Source: Cucumis sativus (Eukaryota; Streptophyta; Magnoliopsida; Cucurbitales; Cucurbitaceae). Taken from it: a DNA stretch of 64,000 nucleotides. This document shows positions 51,953 to 64,000 of this stretch, in pieces (position 1 is the first letter of the stretch; each line of letters opens with the position of its first letter). Where the stretch lies: NCBI RefSeq assembly GCF_000004075.3, contig NC_026655.2:1054001-1118000 (forward strand), given 5' to 3'. Both the position numbers and the translations under genes were made by a program. The notes beneath the pieces were generated by a model. It saw only the letters and a list, made by a program, of their open reading frames with translations. It was not told the DNA's origin and did no database searches.

Positions 51953-54900
51953 TTTCCTTCTCACATGAGTTCGGCTTTCCTTCTCAAATAAACACCTTTC
52001 TTCGTTTATTCATTCCCAAAATTTCATCAATTCAAAGTTTTCTTCTACAATATGATAAACAAACAATTGAGATTTGAAAAGTTGTAGTTACATCATTACG
52101 TTTTAGGTAATGCTTTCATGTTTCTTTTACGATAATTATAGAGATGGAGAATCGAACCTCTAATCTCTAAGATGGAAGGTTGTACAAATTACTGTAACTC
52201 AAACTCGGTTTCTATTTTGTTTTTGGGTTAATAAAATGCAGTGTAAGACTTTAGGTTTTTCAATAGTTTTAGATATGGTCACGTTTTATTATTTTATTTT
52301 TTTTAATGTTGTCAACAACAATTACTAGATTGAATCATAATTCAAAGTTTGACCGTTTACAAGATGTATAGTTGAAACTTTTTGTAAAGTTACAGACCAA
52401 AGTAGTTTTAATTCGGTTGTTGCTCGTTTTTCAAATTATGTTGGTTTTAATGATATTCCATTTTGGAGGATGTCGGGTCTAATTTGGACTTTCGACTTTT
52501 CAAGTTGAAATTTGGATGTCATTGTTGGTGACTTACGGGTTTCTTTTTCTTTTCGAGGTGAGCTTTTACGAATTTCTCTCTTTAAAAAAAATTGTTAAAG
52601 TTTTAAAAATATAGTTAAGGTTGTGTTAGATAATCGTTTGATTTTTTTTTTAATTTCCAAAATTAAACTTATAATCATTTATTCCACTTCTAAATCTCTA
52701 TTATTTTTTATTTTTTATTTTTTAAAAAAATAACGCTTATTATATACTAAAAAGAAAAACAAAATTATAGTTATAAATTTTTTTAAAAAAACTCTTTTTG
52801 GAAAACAAAATCATTACCAAACATGTTTAAATATTTGTAGAACTCCAAAAAACAAAGAGAAGTGCAAACCAGCCATCCATTGTTCAGTCGATTTTCTTAA
52901 AACATTGATTAGGATCTTTCCAAACCAATGTCAATCGAGTCTCTCATCTTCTCGACTAACTACCTTCCAATGAGTTAGTTTTTGCCAACCGACTCAATTT
53001 CTCACTACATCATACTTATCCAAAGGATTTAGGAGTAGATATGAAAGGAAAGGAAGAAAAAAAAAGGGATGGAATTTGAAGGTAAAGTTAGATTCCTTGA
53101 AAACCCTAAAAATATTTGGGAGTATATCCCCTATCCCACTAAAGTAAAGGGGGGAAAGGCAAAGGCAAAGGAATGAACTTTTGGATTAGAAAAAAGGGCA
53201 AAAGTGGAAAAGAATGAGCCCTAAAAAAGAGGCACAGAATTTGCAAAAGTAGAATGGTCCCTTTTCTTTTCCTTTAGGTGGGATTTTTGGCTTTGGGCTC
53301 TGTGCCCTTTCTTCTTCTATGAATTTGAAAGCTACTTCCACTCCCACCTTTTTCATTTTTTTTATTCTTTCATTTCTTCTCCCATTATTTCCTCTACTTC
53401 CCCATCTATACATTACACTCATCATTCACTTCAAACTTCTAATTAGGGTTTCCATCGGTCGATCCAACACGGTTTTCTAACTCAATAACTATAGTCAATT
53501 TAGATTTCAATTGTGAAACAGTGAAAACTAGCCATTGATCTGTTTCAAGCCTTTGGAATTTGTTGTAATGTTTGTCTGTTTGGTTTTTTTTTTCTAAACT
53601 AAAACATACCTAATCTGGATCTTCGACCAACCGCTTAATAAAGATGTAAGAAGATTCAACTCAAACGGATTAGATCGAATTGAATCTTGACAAGTAAGTG
53701 TTCTATCAACTTTAGAGAGGCTGGAATTCTATATCTAAGTCGATTTTTATAATTAATGTTTACTTAAGTTGGTTCAAGAATGCAATTTGATTTAGTTTTT
53801 CATATTCTAGAATTGTTTGTGCTTTGCATGATTTCTTGAAAGAGATGTGAAAAGATAAAATACACTAACTCATCGAGTCATCACAAAAGATAGTTATAAT
53901 AACATCGTATAAAAATAAGATAATGAGAAAAATCAAACAGATGGCAACACTTATTATTATTATGCATATATCTTTCTTTTTCTTTTTTAATTAACTAAAC
54001 AATACTATAATTTAGATAATAATTTTGATCATTCTCAACTCTCCTAAGATAGACAGAAAGACAAGATAATTACATCATTATGATGACACTAATTACAACA
54101 CTAATGAAAATTTGGAAAATCTTGATCCTAATCTTAAAACTCATAATTTAAGATGTGATTTTGATTTGAAAGTCCACAAAGTAAAATCAATTTTGAAATA
54201 ATTACAATATTAAATTGGAATTGGGAGTGGGGTCACAAAAAGAAAAAAAGGCAAATGACAATAATAATAATAAAGAAAAGGACAAAGTTAAGTAGGTAAA
54301 GTATTTATTAAGAAAGAGGTGATGTGTATATTCTCAAAGGGAAGCTTTTACACATATTGACAAAAGTGGTTTGTAGAGCCAATCAATTTGTCTTAAGTAA
54401 TATTTAATTCTCAAGCTCCTATAATTCAAACAATGGTCATGTGGAAGTTGGAAACTTATTTGCTACTCCATTCTCTTTAGGTTATTTCAAGTTCAACACA
54501 AATAATTAGACCCTATTAGTAAATGTTATGGATTTAACCGTCTAAGTTTAGGAAGGGTTTATGAACGTTTTAATTAGTATACAACTTTGCCATATTCCTT
54601 TTAGGTCATCAAAGTCTCGAGAAGAGGTATATACTTCTGCTATTTTGTCTGCGTTCTTAATAGGGGTCGATCTTTGTGGTGTTTATTGCTGCTGGATGAT
54701 TTATGTGGTATTATGCCTTAGTTTAAATAATAATAATAATACATTTGCTCGTTTCACTGTGTTTGGAGAACCTCGTTATTCATTGTCTTTATTTGAAAAT
54801 TAATAATTTCACCTTTACTTTTCTTTTTATCTAAATATTAGACCATAGGGTACATAATTCAAACTTATTATATTTGCAACATTTGACCATTTTCATTTAC

Positions 54901-57556
54901 TAGAGTGATCATTATATCAACTCACTCTTTGAATTTGTTTAGTACAACTTGAATGGTACATATAGAAAACATGTGATCCGTTGTTTGAACGTTCATTTGG
55001 AAAAAAGAGATGACACTAGACAGTATGACCAACTCTAGCGGTGCATTTTTATCTTGATCTAAGAGATAGAATGCACATGTGTGATGTTTTGTCACATTAC
55101 TCTAACGTTTCAGTTAGTTTATAACATCGTGGTTATAACAAGTTTCTTTGTTCGTTCTTTTAAGATAATCGTTCAAGCTTTATTTATCTTTTAAATCAGA
55201 CTCTCATAAAATGAATCAGGCTATACGGGATACCAAGTATGAAGAAGTTGTTAGATGGAGAATTGCTAGTATTAGACAATCATTTCCGTTTCATTAGAAA
55301 AATATATTATTTTTATTTAAATTTTGGAAGTGATTATGATTTCATTTTGACCACAAGCTCATGGGCAAGTGGCTCAAATAATTGCATCTCTTTTCCATTT
55401 GTCCTTTTAGGTAATAATGACATCATCTCTTATTTGAATCGTAAAAGTTGTTTAGTAATTTATTCTTATAATTTTATTATTGTCTTTAAAGTCTAACGTT
55501 CAGTTTTAACTATCAAAATTTGTGTGTTCATCGACTATTGTTAGATATAAACCATATGTTACGAGCAAGTGCTTAAATCTAAACATCAAAGTGTTATGTT
55601 CAAACTCATTAAATATCACTACTCGTAATAATTTAATTTGTATGTATCTATTTAAGAGCCAGCAATAACATAGTATTTAAAATCCACAAAGACTTAATTC
55701 ATTACAACTCCAAACATAACATTTTTCTTATGCATTATTTCCTTTTTGTTTCTTTTTTTTCGATATTCATACTTTTTGGAAAGGTTAAATACCACTGGTA
55801 TAGAAAGAATATCAACAATCCAAATTTAAAAGCTCATCCTCTCTTGTTCTTATAATCTATAAAGCTGAAACAACACATCGTAAAATAAACAATAAAACAT
55901 ACAAAAGGCGTGAGTCGAAATCAGAACCAAAATCATTCTACGTTCATGACAAGTGGAAGTGGTTTGCTAAAGTTATTGAATTCCTTAAAAGAATAATAAT
56001 AACAATAAGAAATTAATTAAAAGGAACAAAAATTTAGGGGAATATCAAATATGGCAAAAGGATAAATTAAAAAAGAAGTTTCCATTGAAAACCATAAAGA
56101 CATTGTTAGAATCACTTTTCTAGTCCTACTTTTGTCTTTATTTTATTTTATTTTATTTTTCCTCCCTGCCAAATCAAACAGTGACACGTGTCACTTTAAC
56201 ACTTAATTTATCTTTTCAATTATTGTAATTAAACATACTTTTTAATTTATATGTATAAATACAAGTTAAAAGGCTGTTAATTACTTTCATAAATGTGATG
56301 AACTTTATGACCAACAAACTACTCTTTTGTTCTATTAAACTTAAATACTAAAATATTAAAATCCATCCCAAGCTATGATGGAGGGATTAAATTTAGCTTC
56401 TCCATTTTAAGTGAAAATCTGACTGTTCTCTCTAATTACGAAGTTTGTTGGCATGTCGACGATTGAGTTGATATGAAGATTATTAACTATGAAAAATAGT
56501 CATACTATTATATTATTGAACTAAAAAATACTCGTTTTAACACCTAATTTTGAAATTGTTAGCTATAATTTCAACGTTGGTAGATGCATAGTTGTAATTG
56601 AACCAATTTAAAAAAAATGGTCGTTATATACCTATAAAATAAACTTTTTATCAATATACGAACAAAATTAGTCTAAATAGGCTAAAATAAAACCTACCAT
56701 GTATTTAATTTATCAAGTTCAACCTTAAACTAATGTTTATATTGATTTATGTTATAGACGTTTACAAATGTATCAATTTACACACTTCTCAACAATTTTG
56801 AAATTGTTACAAATGAATCATTTTATAACACTTCTATTTGCAAAATTCTTATACGTGTGTAGGCTTCTTAAAATATTAACATTTTAAATTGATTCATTTT
56901 CAAAAATATAAAAGTTTCATCTATAAAATTATTAATTCCACGATGTTTTTTTTAATCTAAACAAAGGACGATAATAAAAAAGAATAGATATGTTACGTTA
57001 GATGACCAAAAAAAAAAAAAAAAAAAGCTCATAATACATCTTTTTGTCAAATATGACGGTAATCATTTTTAAAATTTACTATTTTTGCAATTTTGAAAAT
57101 GTAGTGACATAAACTTTATTATCATTTTTTTTTTTTTTTTTTTGCTATACTTGTAAACTCCTACAAAATTTAAGCAATATTGGTGATTTAAACGGATACA
57201 AAATGTAAATCAAAATTTTATCTAATAAAAGCTATTAAAAGTTGAATGCATCAAAATCGATTTAAATATGCTTTTCTTTTCTTTTTCATTTTCCAAAAAG
57301 AAAAAAAGAAATAGAAATGAAAAAAAAGAGAAGGAAAATATGAAACAACAAAATAACACAACATTGGTTGGGTAATGAATGTTCTTGATTGGTCTTTCAC
57401 CGTACTAGCGTACCCCGCTGTGTCAGTTGAGCATTGCCATACCACTACTCACTACACCCATTTTCTATTTTATATATATATATATATATATAATTTTGAA
57501 GAACAAAAATTATGCAATTTCTCTTTTCTTTTATGCAAATTATTATTATTGGAACA
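51953..57556. other. Intergenic, no gene seen
   Basis: AT-rich DNA. Short frames at 53186-53425, 54561-54803 and 55239-55496 have no recognisable domain. The section 54560-55500 is slightly less AT-rich and could be old transposon sequence, but no typical motif is visible. Confidence 0.55.
52130..52215 (-). repeat. tRNA-like B-box fragment, possibly SINE-derived
   Basis: The minus strand reads TTAGAGGTTCGATTCTCC (52168-52151), close to the Pol III B box GGTTCRANNCC. No matching A box or cloverleaf is visible, so this is not a functional tRNA. Decayed tRNA-derived SINE sequence is a plausible source. Confidence 0.25.
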
Positions 57557-57675
57557 TTTTTAAAAATAGTAAAATAAATTAAAATATCTACAGGTTATAA
57601 TATAGTATTCTATCACTATAATATATCTACGATCATCACCGTAAATAGTCTCTAAATTTTGCTATTTAAATATCT
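57557..57675. repeat. MITE-like repeat (copy B)
   Basis: Left arm TTTTAAAAATAGTAAAATAA... ending ATATCTAC (57557-57592) is mirrored imperfectly by the right end with TTTTGCTATTTAAATATCTCC (about 57656-57677). The interior includes TATTCTATCACTATAATATA, also seen in copy A in related form. Confidence 0.5.
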
Positions 57676-59487
57676 CCTTTGATTTAGTTTTAAAATTATA
57701 CTTTCCAAGCAAACAAAAATCAAGAGAGAATTGAACTGATATATACATATAGATGATTGATTTGTGGTTTATAATGTTGACCACTTTGAAAATAACAATT
57801 CATCTACTAGAAGGCAAAAATTATGGTCCAACTATATTGTTTTTTTATATGATCTAAAGAATTATTGAATAGACATTGAATGGGTGATTATTTATATGAA
57901 ATTCATATTCTAAATTCTAATAATGCATTGCATTTTATTTATACTCCATGAATAAAATTCGGATAGTTATGATATTATATAGTATATTAGAATGTTAGAG
58001 ATTGCAATTAATATGTTTGTGTATATATATATATATATTTGGATTTACAATATTTTTTTTTATTTTCTATTGATAATAAATTTTAAAATAAATTATACCA
58101 CATTCGATAACCATTTTTTTTAGTTTTCTATTTTCAGTCTCGAACCTCATCATCATTTTTTTAACTCTACGTTTCTTGTCGATGGTAATCAAAATATATT
58201 TTCACACGTGTTTTGTTAACCATATGATTTGTAGTTTGTTTGAGACTTTAACTTTTTCCTTGTTTGACATGCATTCTTTGTCCGACGCCTTCCAACTCCT
58301 TTGAAACTTTTTTCCACTAACGAATTTCTTATAGACTAAAGGAACTCGAGTGCGTCTCCCTCAACTGTATCAAGTTCAATATCACTAGCCAACTCAATGA
58401 TAAATTAGTCTTCTAATCCCTTGAGAGCCGTCTCAAGCAAGGATTATACAATACTCTAATAAACACCTCTTGCGATAATAAACATTGTTTAAAAGTATCC
58501 AATTAGCTACAATAAAACATTATTTCAAAACTCTCAATTTGCTGCCGTTACTACAACGTCTACTATATTTTGACATTATTCATTCATTTTTATTATTATT
58601 TATTATAACTTTATTATTTTTCTTATCAAACTAAAATAGTTTACGCACTAAACACATACTATTATATCTCAAACCAAAATATTATACTCATTAAACACAA
58701 ACTATAATAAGTGCCCTAAACATCTCGCATAGATTTAAATTGAATCGACGAGATTTCAATATACACAAATGCAATAAAATGTAGCAAAATGGTAAAATAG
58801 AAAATCCACCCTATGGAAAAAGTGTGAATTAAATATTTAGAAGAAAATGTATGTAAGATTTGGTGATGTATTAATGTGTGGAAACATACCATTGGATCCA
58901 AAGATACTTTCTTAATCCAATTATCTAATAATATATATATTAATTAAACAAAAGAAAAAGTAATGTAATTAGTGAAGGAGTTTAGATTGGGTGCGGCCAA
59001 ACGCACGTTAACAATAGTTAAATAAAATAGAATATTAAATAAAGCGAGGGGACAAAAAGCCAAAATTTAGGGCACTGCCAGTTGTAAATTGAAATGTAAT
59101 GTAAAATCAATTCTTGTAAGATAACATTTCATTTCATCAATTTACAATATGATTTTTTTTTATTTTACAAATTTAAACCTTATATTAAAATATTTTTCTT
59201 TTAGTATAAAGTATAAATAAACCAAAGTTTTTAAATACGTATCTAGAGAAAATAAATATATATATAGTAGTAGTTTGGATTTAATTAGTATTCCACTTTA
59301 TGCTTCTAGAGGGACCTTTTTCAATTGTATTAGCCAATATGTACAATGGGCTACATTCTCATGATTTAACTAATTTGAATATTATATTTCTCGTTATTGT
59401 AAAGTTGATTTTTTTTGTTGTTAAAATTAAATATATAAATAATCATTTCACCCCTAAATTCATTTTTTTTTTATTTTGTTATCTACT
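57676..59487. other. Intergenic, no gene seen
   Basis: AT-rich sequence with a short TA run near 58022-58040. No protein-like frame and no RNA gene recognised. Confidence 0.55.
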
Positions 59488-59672
59488 GTTTTAAAAAAAG
59501 TAAAATAACTTGAAATATTTACGAGATTTGTTGAATTCTATCCATCATATAAACATATTAGACTTTTATTACTATCTACTAGTGTCTATCAAATATTTGT
59601 TATTGATATAATATGAAATTTTGATATAGTTTATAGATATTTTGTCAAGTTTATTATTTTTGATAAATTTTC
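59488..59672. repeat. MITE-like repeat (copy C)
   Basis: Left arm GTTTTAAAAAAAGTAAAATA... ending ATATTTAC (59488-59522) and right arm AGATATTTTGTCAAGTTTAT... ending TTTTTGATAAATTTTC (about 59635-59672) form imperfect inverted ends. The inner AATATTTGTTATTGATATAA resembles copy A. Confidence 0.55.
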
Positions 59673-59938
59673 TTTAAAAAACTTAAAAAATTATTTATAA
59701 AATATTGTTTATGTTTTTAAAACTAACTATTTCTTCTATTTACTAAAAACAAAAACTACCCACGAGAGATTAAGGGATACATGCTTAATTACCATCAAAC
59801 ATTCATATTAATAAAAACCGTGTCATTTATTCACATGAAATGGGTCAAAGCGAGCATAATTTAATCAACATATAGATGTGTTAGTTCTTCTATTATAAGT
59901 ACTTACCTTTTTTTCCATGAGTGATTATACACATAGAC

Positions 59939-60054
59939 ATTTTAAAAAATAGCAAAATAAACTAAGATATTTACAACATACAACAAAATTTTGATATATC
60001 TATCGCTGATAGAATATAAAATTTTGTTATATTTTGTCAATTTTGACAATTATT
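59939..60054. repeat. MITE-like repeat (copy D)
   Basis: Left arm ATTTTAAAAAATAGCAAAAT... ending ATATTTAC (59939-59974), inner TATCTATCGCTGATAGAATA and right arm TTATATTTTGTCAATTTTGA (about 60027-60048). It is only about 270 bases after copy C. Confidence 0.55.
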
Positions 60055-60349
60055 CATTTATATATGCATTCCATCAACTAGTGAAATATATTTTTTTCAT
60101 CGAATAATTTTAACCTCTATCAGTTGAAATAGTGAGAATTCACGTTGAACTACATTTTTTACTGTCAATTAAGTTTGAGATAAAACGACGTGATACTACC
60201 AAATACATATCATGTGTGACTAAATAAAGCACATTTTTCCGAATGAGTGTAAGATACTTTATGGTACACATTTAAGTAATTAATATATAATTGAAATTGA
60301 AAGATAAAAAAGAGAAAAAAAAGTATATTCAATTTAATGAATGAATTGA

Positions 60350-61578
60350 TTATAAAATTGTGTGGAAAAAAAATAGGGATGTGGGAATTTTGTCGGCGGT
60401 TCTTTCTTTTCAACGTTGGCTTTTGTTGATTCGGGCGCCCGATATTCCCTTGTCACAGCTCGCACGTGATTCCCACTCTCCAATTTCCCATACTATCCCC
60501 TCCAACCCTACTTCCCTATGCCCTTTTTCGTCTTTTCTTCCCTTCTTTTATCCTTCTTCACGAAACCCTAATCCTTTCAAAACGTTGCCGTTTCGATAAC
60601 TCTATTAACCGATGTCGTTTTGGGGTTTTGGGGGTTTTGTATTAATTTAATTAAGTTTAGTTTGTTTTTAAAATGGAAACTCGGAAGGAAGTCAGTTGGA
60701 GTAATGACTGTTTTTGGGATGAATTTTTTTTTTACTAAATTTCATGTTTAAGAATGGAATGAAGAAGAAGAAATGGGTTTTGTGTAAAAATGAAAGAGGA
60801 GGGATTTTAAAGTATTAAAAGTTTTTATTGATAAAGATTGATAAAAGAGGGAACCTGGAAAAAGCCACTTTGCAGCTACTCCAAACCAGTGTGTATATGC
60901 AGTTTTTTCTTTTTTGTATCGTATCATTCTATCTTTCATACCTCCTTCTTCACTTCATACCTATCTCTTAAGTTTTGGCTGGGTGCTGTTTCAGAATACT
61001 CTCTCTGCTTTTGCTTCAAACCATTTTTATTGGGTTTTTTTTTTTTTTTTCCCTCCCCTTTCTTTCTCACTTTTTTCAGTGAAACACTTTAAGCTGTGCT
61101 GTTAATGGTGTATTGACTTTAAAGCTTTTTTCCCACTTGATTTTGCTTCTGAAAGGTTTGTTAAAAGGCACTTTTACTCATCTTGTTTTTGGGAAATTAC
61201 TAGAACTGATGTGGGTTTTTTTTCCTCGTTTTATTTTATCCTTCTCATGTCTACTTTCTGTTGTTTTTGTGCTATTTATTTTATTGTGTGGAGTCCCATC
61301 TATAGTTTTTCCACCTAGTATTCTTGTGTGGTGGTGCATGTGAGTGTTTTACTCTTCTGGGTCCTCATGTTTTTGACTGTTTTCTCTCTTCTGCTCATAC
61401 TTTAGTGTCTATCGTTTAAGATTACCGCATTTTCATCATCTGGGGTTTTTGTTTTGGATGATTTAGGAGATGGGTTGTGCTTAGATTTGAGTTTTGTTGT
61501 ACAGGTTGTGGAAATTTTTTGTTTCTTGGGTAGAGGAAAAAGGGTTGTTTCAAAGCAGAGAAAGCTGTGGAGTGAGTC
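60350..61578 (+). promoter_or_regulatory. Promoter and 5' leader of the nucleobase transporter gene
   Basis: A GC-richer block with CACGTG at about 60463-60468 and an AAACCCTAA telo-box-like motif near 60562 precedes T-rich leader sequence. A leader-intron acceptor TTGTACAG ends at 61504, leaving 74 bases before the ATG at 61579. The donor was not fixed. Confidence 0.4.
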
Positions 61579-63962
61579 ATGGCGGGAGGTGCAGCACCGA
61601 AAGTAGAGGAGCCTCAAGCTCATCCACCGAAAGATCAGCTACCTAATGTTTCTTTCTGCATTACTAGTCCACCTCCATGGCGTGAGTGTTGCTTTTTGCT
61701 TATTTTTTCTTCCTCCTTCCAAATTGAGTTCCATTTTCAGAACATTAGTTCGATTCTTCTGAATCTTGTAAGTTTTGCGCTGCTTAGCTGTTTTTAGTTC
61801 TTAGAATTTCTTGATTCATCACCACTGTGTATTGATTGCTGCCAGAAACTTTTATTTTATTTCCATTCTCCCGGTTTTCCTCTTTATTTTGTTAGAATCT
61901 GCTGTTTGGAAAGTAAATTTGTATTACTTTGTAGACGAATCTGACCGATCTTCTGATCGCATTATCTTCTAATTTTGTCATGGGAATAAAGCAACCAACC
62001 ATTCCTTTGTTCACCTCTTTTACGCAAATAGTAATGTTGGGCTTGTTGCTTTCCTTCTTTTTCACACAGAATTGGAATCCGGTTTAGGCACATCAATCTA
62101 GTAGTTTATTGCACTTTACAGATTAATTAGTTTCAATCTTTTCTTCTTCCACTTTTCCGTGGATTCTTGTTGTATTATTTTATTTTTATTTAGCATCCAT
62201 TTGATTTTTAATCTTTTCATTGATGTAATGCAGCTGAAGCTATACTTCTTGGTTTCCAACATTATCTGGTGATGTTAGGCACGACAGTTCTGATTCCTTC
62301 TTCTCTTGTTCCTCAGATGGGTGGTGGATTTGTAAGGCCCAACTGAAACTTTTGTATTATTTAATTATTGTTCTATATCTATGTTTGCTTTTCTTTTGAA
62401 TGATGCTCTTTAACAACCATGTGACTGTAGCTCATTATTCTTATAGGAGGAGAAGGCAAAGGTTATCCAAACCTTGCTCTTTGTTGCTGGTTTGAACACC
62501 TTGCTACAATCACTCTTTGGGACTCGGTTACCAGCTGTAATTGGAGGGTCGTATACCTTTGTACCCACCACTATTTCAATCATCCTTGCTGGTCGATTTT
62601 CTGATACGGCTGATCCTATTGATGTAATGTGAACTAAATCCTTCTGGGAAGTCTAACTCAATTGTTTATAGGTCAATCTGGTGAATATATTAATACCTAA
62701 TGCTGGACATCAAATACCGTGTCATTCATGCTACAAGGAATGCTCATTTGTCCAGTCAATGACTAATTTTTACTGATGAGAGTTTTCTTCAATAGCATTA
62801 ACCGTGCGTTTCATTTGAGGATGTTGACATTGCTTTGCTGGTTCATTCAGAAATTCAAGAAGATAATGCGGGCTATCCAGGGTGCTCTCATTGTTGCTTC
62901 AACCCTTCAGATTGTCTTGGGCTTTAGTGGTCTGTGGCGTAATGTTGCAAGGTTGGTCCAGTCTAGATTATGAAGGACAGTGTTGTAGTATAATAACAAC
63001 TTGGAGATTGGGAATTTTTTTTAGGTAATTGCAACTATATAGCTGCCTGACAGGTGCTTTCTTGGGATATGGATGATATTCCATGGACTTGGAATATTAT
63101 TTTTTGGTTAGTTTGTTTGAAGCAAGGGAGACATGGATGACATACTCAATTCATTAAGTTTGCACGTTTGAGGCTCAAGAACTTAGTTCTAAGATGTTTT
63201 CATTTTTTTTTTTGAAGTTCTTAGGCTACGGATTGATTCATGTTACATGTTACTTGGAGTTCATCTTAATGATACATTATGAATTTCCCTTCAGAATTTT
63301 TAGTGACCTGTCCACTGTACAAGTCTCAAATTTCACTTTGGTTATCTTTTCCTTTTTCAGGTTCCTGAGTCCACTTTCAGCCGCCCCTTTGGTTTCTCTA
63401 GTTGGCTTTGGGCTTTTTGAGTTGGGTTTTCCTGGGGTAAGTCTCTCACACTTCTGCTCCGTGAAATTTTTTAAAAATTGTAATTGTTATTACGTTTAAT
63501 TGCAATACATAGAGATCCCTACAGTCTTTGGATACTTCTTCACTATAAGGGGGCTGACATTTATCTTGAATGTTAGGTTGCCAAATGTGTGGAAATTGGA
63601 CTGCCGGAGCTTATCCTTTTAGTCTTTGTTTCACAGGTATTTCTTTTAAGCAAGTGTATTCAGTGTTTTCTTTATAATCCAATTCTTTCACCAGGAAGAT
63701 AGTTACTTTTCTTCTTCCCTCTCTAGTAGCAATATGCAGTATCTGTGAAGCTATAATCTTGTGTACTTCTTGTGCAGTATTTGCCTCACATCATCAAATC
63801 TGGAAAGCACCTATTTGATCGTTTTGCAGTCATTTTCTGTGTGGTGTTAGTGTGGATTTATGCTCATCTACTGACAGTTGGAGGGGCTTACAAAGGTGCA
63901 CCACCTAAAACACAATTAAGTTGCCGTACTGATCGCTCTGGCCTTATAGATAATGCTCCATG
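61579..63962 (+). CDS. NAT6: Nucleobase-ascorbate transporter, NAT6-like, 5' part (partial)
   Basis: Seven exons are visible: 61579-61681, 62234-62331, 62447-62623, 62851-62951, 63361-63436, 63577-63636 and 63778-63962. The gene continues past the window. The first ~266 residues are MAGGAAPKVEEPQAHPPKDQ, then LPNVSFCITSPPPWPEAI, LGFQHYLVMLGTTVLIPSSL, GTRLPAVIGGSYTFVPTTIS, GALIVASTLQIVLGFSGLW, FGLFELGFPGVAKCVEIGLP and IYAHLLTVGGAYKG. These match the plant NAT/NCS2 family, especially NAT6-type members, which move purines, uracil or related compounds with protons across membranes. The QH pair in the first membrane helix is conserved in the family. The signature motif of the substrate site lies beyond the window, so substrate class cannot be judged. 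Confidence 0.95.
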
Positions 63963-64000
63963 GTGAGTTATGACCTCCTAAGATCAATATGCTGAACATG

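Noticed and set aside
52130-52215. Possible tRNA gene on the minus strand
   Set aside because: Only a B-box-like word is present; no acceptor stem, anticodon arm or A box could be formed.
54561-55496. Two + strand frames of about 80 codons
   Set aside because: No domain, AT-rich codons, no splice-linked continuation; a decayed transposon is possible but no motif supports it.

Overview
This is a plant nuclear window, clearly a eudicot. It is AT-rich, its genes carry many short introns with GT...AG borders, and every recognisable protein is of plant type. The style of the dispersed AT-rich repeats (a tRGCAAAATAAA...ATATTTAC arm and CTATC/GATAG palindromes) recalls cucurbit genomes, but that is a guess from memory and the species cannot be fixed from the sequence.

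Ten protein genes are supported. From left to right: the 3' end of a divergent spermidine-synthase-family gene (+, 56-1404, cut by the window edge); a gene-free stretch of about 10.5 kb; a class II trehalose-6-phosphate synthase/phosphatase-like gene (+, 13140-15916); a small uncharacterised plant-specific protein (+, 19205-19732); RNA-dependent RNA polymerase 2 (-, 24901-20574); a UBC4/5-type (UBE2H-like) ubiquitin-conjugating enzyme (-, 28105-25886); an intronless secreted aminoacylase-1-like M20 peptidase (+, 30596-31951); a repeat-rich gap of about 4.4 kb; a type II ROP/RAC GTPase with eight exons (+, 36347-38956); a large BAH/TFIIS-N protein of the SUO type (-, 46351-40424); mitochondrial ribosomal protein uL29m (-, 50186-48106); a second gene-free stretch of about 9 kb; and the 5' part of a nucleobase-ascorbate transporter (+, 61579-63962, running off the right edge). 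All exon borders were placed by joining reading frames at splice sites, and phases close exactly for every gene.

The genes do not form a pathway or operon. Two act in small-RNA silencing: RDR2 makes the double-stranded RNA for 24-nt siRNAs, and SUO is a GW-repeat factor in miRNA-mediated translational repression. They are 15 kb apart, which is probably chance. The rest are housekeeping or signalling genes.

The gaps hold TA microsatellites, homopolymer runs, CT/GA-rich tracts, and several copies of a short repeat of about 115-185 bp with imperfect inverted ends that looks like a MITE family. No CRISPR array, rRNA, complete tRNA or complete transposon was found. I see no convincing new biological system. 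The observations most worth following are the MITE-like family, the altered active-site loop in the spermidine-synthase-like gene, its GC-AG intron packed with TA repeats, the antisense open frame inside ROP intron 4, and the repeated DLN and GW motifs of the SUO-type protein.
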